Assembly: GCA_002697005.1 (NCBI GenBank)
Contig: NZUD01000082.1
Location: 1-6,454, forward strand
Source of the DNA: Chloroflexota bacterium
GTDB lineage: Bacteria > Chloroflexota > Dehalococcoidia > UBA3495
Length of the DNA: 6,454 nucleotides
Reading direction: 5' to 3'
Shown: positions 1-4,538 of the stretch, in pieces
How the letters are laid out: each line of letters begins with the position of its first letter
Numbering within the stretch: the first letter of the stretch is position 1
Notes under the pieces: generated by a model
Seen by the model: the letters and a program-made list of their open reading frames with translations, nothing else
Told to the model about the DNA's origin: nothing
Database searches by the model: none
Made by a program: the position numbers and the translations under genes

Positions 1-2
1 TG

Positions 3-569
3 CATCCATTAGATGTATACACAAACCTGGAGCAGCATTTAGACGAAGACACCGTTCTGGTCATGGACGGCGGCGACTACGTGCAATGGGGTCGTTCGTT
101 CCTGAAGGCTCGCAAGCCTGGACGGTTCCAAAGACTTGGGCCTTTGAGCCATCTGGGCGCGGCAGTGCCTTACGCCATGGCGGCTAAGTTAGCCTACCCA
201 GAGAGCAAGGTGGTGGCGTTCTCGGGTGACGGAGCATTCGGTTTCTATTCGATGGAGTACGACACAGCCATCCGGCACAACATCAACATCACCACTGTGC
301 TGGGCAACGACCACACATGGGGCATAGACAAAACCTTCCAAGTGGCCTACTACAACCGCGCCGTCGGGACCGACCTGCGACCGATACGCTATGACAAGGT
401 TGTGGAAGCCATAGGCGCATACACCGAGCACGTCGATAAACCGGCCGACGTCGGTCCAGCGGTAGGAAGGGCCCTGAATTCGGGCCGCCCTGCGCTGGTA
501 GACGTTGCGATTCGGTCTGGGGCCAGCCCCCTTGCCGACGCCATGATTGCACGCCGGACAGGCGAGTAA
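3..569 (+). CDS. TPP-dependent enzyme, C-terminal domain (oxalyl-CoA decarboxylase / 2-hydroxyacyl-CoA lyase / acetolactate synthase-like), 5'-truncated
   Basis: The open frame enters from the left edge (first full codon at base 3) and stops with TAA at 567-569, giving 188 residues. An internal ATG at 63 is not the real start, because good family sequence continues upstream of it. The TPP/Mg-binding motif is clear: GDG at 225-233, then an acidic/aromatic helix and an Asn 27 residues after the first Gly (codon 306-308, in LGNDHTWG). A GPLSHLG turn followed by AAVPYAMAAKLA precedes it, as in family members. The domain normally binds thiamine diphosphate at the subunit interface in the cytoplasm and supports C-C bond cleavage or formation on 2-keto acids or acyl-CoAs. 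The GND in place of the common NN, and the overall wording, look closer to the oxalyl-CoA decarboxylase/2-hydroxyacyl-CoA lyase branch than to biosynthetic acetolactate synthase. The substrate cannot be fixed without the N-terminal two thirds. Confidence 0.88.
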   Translation, partial: HPLDVYTNLEQHLDEDTVLVMDGGDYVQWGRSFLKARKPGRFQRLGPLSHLGAAVPYAMAAKLAYPESKVVAFSGDGAFGFYSMEYDTAIRHNINITTVLGNDHTWGIDKTFQVAYYNRAVGTDLRPIRYDKVVEAIGAYTEHVDKPADVGPAVGRALNSGRPALVDVAIRSGASPLADAMIARRTGE

Positions 570-579
570 GGTCATTGCG

Positions 580-592
580 AACGAAATTCGTT
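580..592. repeat. Near-perfect 13-bp palindrome AACGAAATTCGTT
   Basis: Six base pairs mirror around the central A586. It lies just after the TPP-enzyme stop codon and just upstream of the TATAAT at 602-607. The one-base centre is too tight for an RNA hairpin of full length, so if functional it is more likely a protein-binding site. No family assignment is possible. Confidence 0.35.
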
Positions 593-601
593 GTACTAGG
601 A

Positions 602-607
602 TATAAT
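602..607 (+). promoter_or_regulatory. Perfect -10 box TATAAT, possible distal promoter
   Basis: TATAAT matches the sigma-70 -10 consensus exactly and sits about 190 bp upstream of the reductive dehalogenase-like start. No good -35 is found at 16-18 bp: TTGCGA at 575-580 is 21 bp away. The region is AT-rich, so chance is possible. A predicted start near 613-614 would place the 619-636 dyad directly downstream, where a repressor could block transcription. Confidence 0.35.
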
Positions 608-618
608 ATAGACCTAAT

Positions 619-636
619 CCGTAAAAATGTTTACGG
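619..636. promoter_or_regulatory. Perfect dyad CCGTAAA-N4-TTTACGG, candidate operator
   Basis: The arms 619-625 and 630-636 are perfect 7-bp inverted complements around AATG. No T-run follows on either strand, so it is not an intrinsic terminator for the TPP gene. The inner 5-N4-5 geometry (GTAAA-N4-TTTAC) is the same as in FNR/CprK-type boxes, although the half-site sequence differs from both the FNR (TTGAT) and CprK (TTAAT) half-sites. The regulator is unknown. Confidence 0.5.
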
Positions 637-665
637 TGCTCGGAAATATCAAGTAAATGTATGAC

Positions 666-724
666 ATCTATTTAGTAACCGAATATCTATTTGCTCCGGA
701 AATAGGGTTGACAAACAAATAGGG
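666..724. repeat. Four copies of CTATTT/AAATAG in nested mirror order around the -35 box
   Basis: CTATTT occurs at 668-673 and 687-692, both within the longer direct repeat ATCTATTT (666-673, 685-692). Its complement AAATAG occurs at 700-705 and 717-722, both within the direct repeat AAATAGGG (700-707, 717-724). The outer pair is centred on 695 and the inner pair on 696, so the four sites form nested dyads. The two right-hand copies flank the TTGACA at 708-713 on either side. This looks like a multi-site operator for the dehalogenase-like gene. Confidence 0.6.
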
Positions 725-736
725 CGCCGCTAATGT
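708..736 (+). promoter_or_regulatory. Sigma-70-type promoter TTGACA-N17-TAATGT of the reductive dehalogenase-like gene
   Basis: A perfect -35 hexamer (708-713), an optimal 17-bp spacer (714-730) and a 4/6 -10 hexamer TAATGT (731-736) are present. The predicted transcription start is near 743, which leaves a leader of about 50 nt before the ATG at 792. The -10 overlaps the upstream in-frame GTG at 735, so transcripts from this promoter cannot use that codon. Confidence 0.72.
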
Positions 737-778
737 GGGTGCTAAGGCTAAAACCCGAGCCCAGCTATACACTTTTTT

Positions 779-785
779 GGGAGGG
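779..785 (+). promoter_or_regulatory. Shine-Dalgarno GGGAGGG that fixes the ATG at 792
   Basis: The purine run GGGAGGG ends 6 nt before the ATG at 792. It is much stronger than anything before the GTG at 735, which has only an AGGG 10 nt upstream. Together with the promoter position this selects 792 as the start. Confidence 0.7.
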
Positions 786-791
786 ACCGGC

Positions 792-2066
792 ATGTTAAAG
801 ATCGGCCATGAGGTCGTTAGGCCTGGAATGTACGTAGGTGACGCAGAAGTCACGATTCCAGTTCCCGAGGAATTGGAAACCGTTCCCGGTATTCCGCTGA
901 ATAACCGCGAAGTTGACTGGTATGCCCGCGAATATCCTCTAGAGACCCAGAACATCACAGAGAGGGCATCTCGTGACTGGGCGAACAGCATCCGAGACAC
1001 TCACGTAGAGATGCGAGAGATTCGGAAGGAACACGATAACCTAAACCGTCCGTTAATCATGGCCGCCCGCTTAACAGGCGACCAAGAGCCGACGGGTACC
1101 GCTTCCGGCGAAGACGTCACCGAAGCCATCAAGGCAAAGTGCCGCGAGCTCGGATACATCGAAGTGGGCATCACTGCCTACGACCATCGGTACACCTACC
1201 AATCGAAGAAGGACTGGGTTCTCTTCCCCCACGCCATCTGCTTGGCCTACGAGCAGGACTTCGAGCCCACACAAACGATTCCCAGCGTTGACGCAGAGAT
1301 CGTTCACTCTAGCACCTACCGCACCGAAGGCGCTGCAGGTCTGGAGATTGCTAAGTTCATCCAGGGTCTGGGCTACCGCGCCCAGGTCCACAGCCCGAAC
1401 GACAACACTGGCCCTTACATCCCGATGTTTGTAAATGCCGGTCTTGGTTCCTTGGGCGCATGCGGCTACCTGCTGACCCCACACGTCGGCTCCCGCTGCC
1501 GAATCATGATTATCACAACCGACGCCAACGTAACCCATGACAGCCCAGTAGACTACGGCATCCACGCTTTCTGCCAGGTCTGTCAGGTCTGCGTGAACCG
1601 CTGTCCCGGTCGCGCCCTGATGCGCGACAAGGTCTGGTGGAGAGGCATCGAGAAGCACAAGCTTTACTTCAAGCGCTGCCGCCCCGTCATGGCTCGCTAT
1701 CTCGGCTGCGGTATATGCATGAAGGTCTGCCCCATCCAGAAGTACGGCATGTCCACGGTCATGACGCACTATGCTGAGACGGGCCAGGTGCTAGGTAAAG
1801 GCACTCACGACTTAGAGGGCTATGAACTCGAAGGCAAGGGGTACTTCGGCCCCGGCGAACTGCCAGTATTCGAGCGCGAGTTCTTTAACACAATGCCTAA
1901 CGGTGACACCGAGAACTGGGCATTCGAGAATCTCAAGAAACAGGCCACCGAAGCCGGCGGCGCTGTTAGCGACGAAATGATTGCCGAATTCAAGCAACAG
2001 CTTGAGACTGGTCTCTCACAGAGCCGCGACAACATCGGCATGATGGAGATGGAAGACTACATCTAG
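792..2066 (+). CDS. Reductive dehalogenase-like corrinoid/iron-sulfur protein, cytoplasmic type
   Basis: The protein has 424 residues. Two ferredoxin-like [4Fe-4S] motifs are visible: C261-X2-C264-X2-C267-X3-C271-P, and C296-X9-C306-X2-C309-X3-C313-P. Before them, NAGLGSLGACGYLLTP (about 215-230) followed by GSRCRIMIITTD (about 233-244) matches the corrinoid-domain signature shared by reductive dehalogenases and the epoxyqueuosine reductase QueG. The second motif and the long tail (about 315-424) fit RdhA better than QueG. Known family members use a base-off cobamide to cleave carbon-halogen bonds; this substrate is unknown. There is no twin-arginine signal, no membrane segment and no small membrane-anchor gene nearby, unlike respiratory RdhA, so a cytoplasmic catabolic or biosynthetic role is inferred. 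An in-frame GTG at 735 would add 19 residues but overlaps the predicted -10; ATG 792 has the better ribosome-binding site. The gene ends in tandem TAG TAG and has its own promoter and terminator. Confidence 0.85.
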   Translation: MLKIGHEVVRPGMYVGDAEVTIPVPEELETVPGIPLNNREVDWYAREYPLETQNITERASRDWANSIRDTHVEMREIRKEHDNLNRPLIMAARLTGDQEPTGTASGEDVTEAIKAKCRELGYIEVGITAYDHRYTYQSKKDWVLFPHAICLAYEQDFEPTQTIPSVDAEIVHSSTYRTEGAAGLEIAKFIQGLGYRAQVHSPNDNTGPYIPMFVNAGLGSLGACGYLLTPHVGSRCRIMIITTDANVTHDSPVDYGIHAFCQVCQVCVNRCPGRALMRDKVWWRGIEKHKLYFKRCRPVMARYLGCGICMKVCPIQKYGMSTVMTHYAETGQVLGKGTHDLEGYELEGKGYFGPGELPVFEREFFNTMPNGDTENWAFENLKKQATEAGGAVSDEMIAEFKQQLETGLSQSRDNIGMMEMEDYI

Positions 2067-2098
2067 TAGACGACCAAAACCACCTAACCGTAGGTACG

Positions 2099-2141
2099 AA
2101 AGAGGCCTTCCCGGATAATCGGGAAGGCCTCTTTGTTTTTT
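2099..2141 (+). terminator. Strong intrinsic terminator after the reductive dehalogenase-like gene
   Basis: A perfect 15-bp stem (2099-2113 with 2120-2134) closes a 6-nt loop GATAAT. The T-rich run that begins in the right arm continues as TTTGTTTTTT to 2141. It starts 33 nt after the stop codon at 2066. The stem is flanked by A's on its left, so it may also act weakly on the other strand. It isolates the dehalogenase-like gene as a single-gene unit. Confidence 0.95.
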
Positions 2142-2255
2142 GATAGTCGATTCCCCTCCCTATTGTTTGTTTTTAGTGATTCTATGTGTCTCATCCACAA
2201 AACATAAGGCCAGTTTTTAACCCCGATTGATATTGATCGGCAGTTCCGGATCCAG

Positions 2256-2339
2256 CTAGAACCCTACTGCACCAACCACGGCAGGTTGAAACCCCGCCTA
2301 GAACGCCCCTAAGGCGGGAAGGTAGGTTATAGATTTTTT
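2256..2339 (+). other. Possible three-way-junction RNA fold followed by a T6 run (ncRNA or terminator-like)
   Basis: A closing stem pairs 2256-2267 with 2322-2332 (11 pairs, one mismatch and one bulge). It encloses two hairpins: CAACC/GGTTG (2273-2277, 2284-2288) and CCCGCCT/AGGCGGG (2293-2299, 2312-2318). Six T's (2334-2339) follow the closing stem after one A, as in an intrinsic terminator on the plus strand. The fold was paired by eye and no promoter was found, so an RNA gene is not established. It matches no RNA family that I recognise. Confidence 0.35.
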
Positions 2340-2404
2340 CTCCGACCCAATGTTTGGACTCGACCTGGTCATTACGGTTAGAGTTGGAGTCCCATCCTTA
2401 GCAA

Positions 2405-2501
2405 CTACCCAGCCTGAACTTGTCGAAAGATCCGACCATACTCCCTAAGAAATCACGGCGACCCAGGAACGACAGTTTGTCAGGCTCAGGATGAGCGGTA
2501 G
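2405..2501. repeat. Degenerate palindromic intergenic repeat (TTCGACAAGCTCAGG-type arms)
   Basis: The left arm at 2413-2428 (CCTGAACTTGTCGAAA) and the right arm at 2476-2490 (TTTGTCAGGCTCAGG) are imperfect inverted copies. An outer CTACC/GGTAG pair (2405-2409, 2497-2501) lies beyond a small internal loop, and the right arm continues as ATGAGCGGTAGG. The arms resemble the CTTCGACAAGCTCAGGAT-type palindromes that I recall as dispersed intergenic repeats in many bacterial genomes. This copy looks decayed. No transposase accompanies it. Confidence 0.5.
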
Positions 2502-2520
2502 GTTGTGACTGCATCTTAAG

Positions 2521-2619
2521 CTAATCTGAGACTCATGTTTTTGGAAACGCCGGGCAACGAGAAAGAGGCAAGCTCTTTCGGTAAAGAACCTGCCTCTTAG
2601 TTACCCTTCTCAGATTTAG
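2521..2619 (-). terminator. Extended inverted repeat, probable terminator of the minus-strand pentapeptide/TIR-like gene
   Basis: Three nested levels pair. The outer arms are CTAATCTGAG (2521-2530) and CTCAGATTTAG (2609-2619, one extra T). The middle arms are GGGCAAC (2552-2558) and GTTACCC (2600-2606, one mismatch). The core is AAGAGGCA (2563-2570) with TGCCTCTT (2591-2598), holding an inner TCTTT/AAAGA hairpin with loop CGGT. It begins 12 nt beyond the stop codon of the minus-strand gene. The T-run after the core on the minus strand is short and interrupted (TTTCTC), so termination strength is uncertain and it may work in both directions. Confidence 0.5.
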
Positions 2620-2630
2620 CGAGCGAAAGC

Positions 2631-3905
2631 TTAGAGCTGATCCGCGCTGATGTCAGACTTAGGGGCACCGTCGCTCGCGGGTTGGTCCTGCTTGAGAGCC
2701 TCAGCCAGTCGCTCAACCTCTTTCTGGTAGGTGACTTTATCGCTCTGTTGCCCAGACAGATCGAAGACAACGTGCTCTGCAGACAGGTTCCGGGCGAAAC
2801 GCGCCTTAGGATTGGTCAGAGCATCGTCAATCGCGCCGAGATACAAGCTCCACCTTTCAGTGGTCAGCTGCATCTGTTTTGCAGCGGTTATGTCGTTCAA
2901 CAATGACTCAATCTCCAAGGAAGCGACCGACCCGAGAATCACCATCTTGTCGTAGTCCCTCAGCCAGCGCTCAATCTCCTCTTGGTCGGAAGCGCTGTGC
3001 CTGTCTACCAGAGCGTTGCCGCGCACTTCTTGTGAAAACACCCAACAGCGCACACCAAGTGCTCTCAGGTCATCGCGTAGCTGTTTGGCGATCTGCTGGT
3101 CTCCGTCTATACAAGAGATGAAAACCTCTCTCAAGCTGGTGGTGTCTAAGCTTGCTGTTGCCAGGAATCCGTTGGCAGCAGCGGGCAAACCAACTCCCAT
3201 CAAAAACGCCTCAGAGATCATTCCCTTGGATCGGAAGAGCGAGTCAAGGCCGATGGTACTCGGTGCGTCGTGCCTGACCTGATCTAAGCCTTTTATCTTA
3301 CTCATATCGCAATCTTGGAAGATAGAGTATCCAAATAGGCTGCCGGTCATGTCGGTCCCTGTGAAGTCCACTCCCCAGAACTGAGTCTGGAAGAAGTCAG
3401 TATCAGCGCATTTAGCGTTAGTCATATTCGCTTTAACTAGTGAAGCACCAGCCAGGCTGGCCCCAGTGAGGTCGGCATCTGTCAGGTTGGCCCCACCCAG
3501 GCTAACCCTGGACAGATTGGCGTTCACCAATTTGGCGCCGGTGAGATTCGCCTCAGAGAGCACGGCTCGGTCCAGGTCGGATCCGGACAAGTCTGCACCA
3601 CGCAAGTCTGCGCCACGGAGATTCGCCCCATTCAGCCGGGCCCGGGTAATGTTGGTCTCCCGGAGGTTGGCGTGGTAAAGGTGACAGGGATTCATGTAGC
3701 AGCCGGACAGATTCGCCCTCTGCAACACCGCGCCCATCAGATCTGAGTTCCGGACATCAGATCCGCTTATGTCCACTTGAGGCGCCCTAACATAGCTCAT
3801 GTAGGCCGCGTTCAAGTCCAGGGTGTCGTCGGGATTGGCTTCCCGCCAGCGGGCCACGTGGTCACGGCCTCGCTTAACGAGTTGAACATGCTCCATATTC
3901 GCCAT
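2631..3905 (-). CDS. Pentapeptide-repeat protein with a C-terminal TIR-like domain
   Basis: The protein has 424 residues. Residues 1-40 form a helical cap with a WREANPDD motif that often precedes pentapeptide repeats. Residues about 44-205 are a run of roughly thirty A(D/N)LxG-type repeats (for example ANLRGADLRGADLSGSDL, 94-111), expected to form a right-handed quadrilateral beta-helix. From about 258, REVFISCIDGDQ, then ALGVRCW (282-288) and YDKMVILGSVAS (318-329), follow the TIR-domain pattern (FISYSxxD, GxRCW, hDKLLLVLSxNS). By eye the expected W and catalytic Glu positions carry E331 and L335, so NADase activity is doubtful. A charged tail follows. No signal peptide or membrane helix is seen, so it is probably cytoplasmic. 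The start is supported by GGAG (complement of 3914-3917), 8 nt upstream. The gene lies 60 nt downstream of the thioesterase gene on the same strand. Function is unknown: signalling, defence or scaffolding are all possible. Confidence 0.85.
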   Translation of the reverse strand: MANMEHVQLVKRGRDHVARWREANPDDTLDLNAAYMSYVRAPQVDISGSDVRNSDLMGAVLQRANLSGCYMNPCHLYHANLRETNITRARLNGANLRGADLRGADLSGSDLDRAVLSEANLTGAKLVNANLSRVSLGGANLTDADLTGASLAGASLVKANMTNAKCADTDFFQTQFWGVDFTGTDMTGSLFGYSIFQDCDMSKIKGLDQVRHDAPSTIGLDSLFRSKGMISEAFLMGVGLPAAANGFLATASLDTTSLREVFISCIDGDQQIAKQLRDDLRALGVRCWVFSQEVRGNALVDRHSASDQEEIERWLRDYDKMVILGSVASLEIESLLNDITAAKQMQLTTERWSLYLGAIDDALTNPKARFARNLSAEHVVFDLSGQQSDKVTYQKEVERLAEALKQDQPASDGAPKSDISADQL

Positions 3906-3965
3906 GGTGTTTGCTCCAGAACAGTTTCAGATTGGGCCGGGTCGGGCCGTACCTGGCAGGCTAAC

Positions 3966-4319
3966 TTAGCCGCCGGTCTTTATGATTGCACGTTTGTGGG
4001 TCCCCTCACCAATCTTACGATCAGCATCGAAAGCCGTCACCTGGAACGTCAGTCGGTTCCGGTCAATCTCGACCAACTCCGCATGAGCGGTGATGGTCGC
4101 GCCGATGTCGGCGGCAGCCAGGTGCCGAATGTTTACTTCTATACCCACTGAGACTTCCCCCGTTTGCAGATGATCGCTGACTCCTTCAGAAGCCGCTTGC
4201 TCCATCAATTGAATCATCGAGGGAGTACTGAACTTGCTTACATGGGGAGCCACATTGTGCTGACAGACCAAGACTTCTTTTTGGCCTTTTAATCCTGGGT
4301 TGATACCGGGACTTGCCAT
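3966..4319 (-). CDS. Hotdog-fold thioesterase, fluoroacetyl-CoA thioesterase (FlK)-like family
   Basis: The protein has 117 residues, near the usual length for single-domain hotdog thioesterases (FlK is about 139). The core reads STPSMIQLMEQAA (31-43), then GEVSVGIEVNIRHLA (54-68). Thr32, Glu40 and His66 keep the same spacing (8 and 26) as the FlK catalytic residues Thr42, Glu50 and His76 as I remember them; Gly59 and Arg110 also match Gly69 and Arg120. The lid phenylalanines of FlK do not obviously align (V23 and H26 fall there), so a general acyl-CoA thioesterase is more likely than a true fluoroacetate-resistance enzyme. It is expected to be a cytoplasmic homodimer hydrolysing short acyl-CoA thioesters. 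The ATG at 4319 is preceded by GGAGG (complement of 4329-4333) with 9 nt spacing. The gene is divergent from argF and upstream of the pentapeptide/TIR-like gene. Confidence 0.85.
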   Translation of the reverse strand: MASPGINPGLKGQKEVLVCQHNVAPHVSKFSTPSMIQLMEQAASEGVSDHLQTGEVSVGIEVNIRHLAAADIGATITAHAELVEIDRNRLTFQVTAFDADRKIGEGTHKRAIIKTGG

Positions 4320-4328
4320 GCTGCATGG

Positions 4329-4333
4329 CCTCC
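4329..4333 (-). promoter_or_regulatory. Ribosome-binding site GGAGG of the thioesterase gene
   Basis: GGAGG on the minus strand lies 9 nt before the ATG at 4317-4319. Another ATG (4324-4326) lies closer but is out of frame, so the site supports the annotated start. Confidence 0.65.
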
Positions 4334-4386
4334 AAATCTACTCTTTTGGCCCGTCACTGGCTCTCGCTTCGGACGGGTGCCCACAC

Positions 4387-4415
4387 ATAATAGCAGATAG
4401 TCCACCAGGCGCAAT
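4387..4415 (-). promoter_or_regulatory. Candidate extended -10 promoter of the thioesterase gene
   Basis: On the minus strand TGC-TATTAT (the hexamer is the complement of 4387-4392) forms an extended -10 element. A weak TTGCGC -35 lies 16 bp upstream. The predicted start near 4380 gives a leader of about 60 nt. That leader opens with a hairpin: CCGTC at 4351-4355 pairs with GACGG at 4372-4376, with outer GGC/GCC at 4348-4350 and 4379-4381. Confidence 0.4.
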
Positions 4416-4452
4416 CTACGCCCCAGATTTCAGCCCGTAGATTAACTAGATT
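4413..4452. repeat. Inverted and direct TAGATT sites between divergent genes, candidate operator
   Basis: AATCTACG (4413-4420) and CGTAGATT (4436-4443) form a perfect 8-bp inverted repeat with a 15-bp spacer. A further TAGATT follows at 4447-4452, and AATCTAC recurs at 4335-4341 beside the thioesterase ribosome-binding site. The main pair lies between the thioesterase -10 and the argF -10, so one regulator could affect both genes. Confidence 0.4.
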
Positions 4453-4485
4453 CGAACCCGACCGGCATTCAAATGTCGTAAGCTC

Positions 4486-4491
4486 TATAAT
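4486..4491 (+). promoter_or_regulatory. -10 box TATAAT of the argF promoter
   Basis: A perfect TATAAT lies 47 nt before the chosen argF start. The -35 is poor (GGCATT at 4464-4469, 16-bp spacer). The predicted transcription start near 4498 falls on the first in-frame ATG (4497), which argues for the downstream ATG at 4539 unless the message is leaderless. Confidence 0.45.
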
Positions 4492-4538
4492 GTTAGATGA
4501 GTTTGAGCAACCACCCTTTCCAGCCAAGAGACCTACAC

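Larger units (their letters stand above)
2142..2630. other. Gene-free region between convergent genes, containing several structured elements
   Basis: No credible coding region is present in these 489 bp on either strand. The longest tempting frame (32 codons from 2350) has no ribosome-binding site and no family resemblance. The region holds a small hairpin CCGAT/ATCGG (2223-2227, 2236-2240), a possible branched fold (2256-2339), a short GGACTC/GAGTCC pair (2356-2361, 2387-2392), a degenerate palindromic repeat (2405-2501) and a long inverted repeat next to the minus-strand gene (2521-2619). No convincing promoter was found. Confidence 0.7.

Noticed and set aside
619..636. Intrinsic terminator for the TPP-enzyme gene
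   Set aside because: The stem is perfect but no T-run follows on either strand; an operator is more likely.
1071..1769. Long open frame (232 codons) on the minus strand inside the dehalogenase-like gene
   Set aside because: It is antisense to clear, motif-bearing coding sequence and its product resembles no family; a codon-bias shadow.
2350..2448. 32-codon open frame on the plus strand
   Set aside because: It has no ribosome-binding site, no recognisable motif, and overlaps the palindromic repeat; most likely noncoding.
3440..3730. Tandem DNA repeats
   Set aside because: The periodicity of about 15 bp is explained by the encoded pentapeptide repeats and is not a separate DNA element.
3906..3965. 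Promoter between the thioesterase and pentapeptide/TIR-like genes
   Set aside because: No convincing -35/-10 pair is seen on the minus strand in these GC-rich 60 bp; co-transcription is more likely.
3777..4151. Plus-strand open frame spanning the pentapeptide/thioesterase junction
   Set aside because: It overlaps two well-supported minus-strand genes with good ribosome-binding sites, and its product has no family features.
4440..4470. tRNA-like GGGTTCGAATC on the minus strand
   Set aside because: The T-loop sequence is present but the flanking bases do not form a T-stem, and no D-arm, anticodon arm or acceptor stem is found.
4461..4475. ARG-box-like half site ATTCA upstream of argF
   Set aside because: No matching TGAAT partner at the proper distance; a single 5-mer is not evidence.
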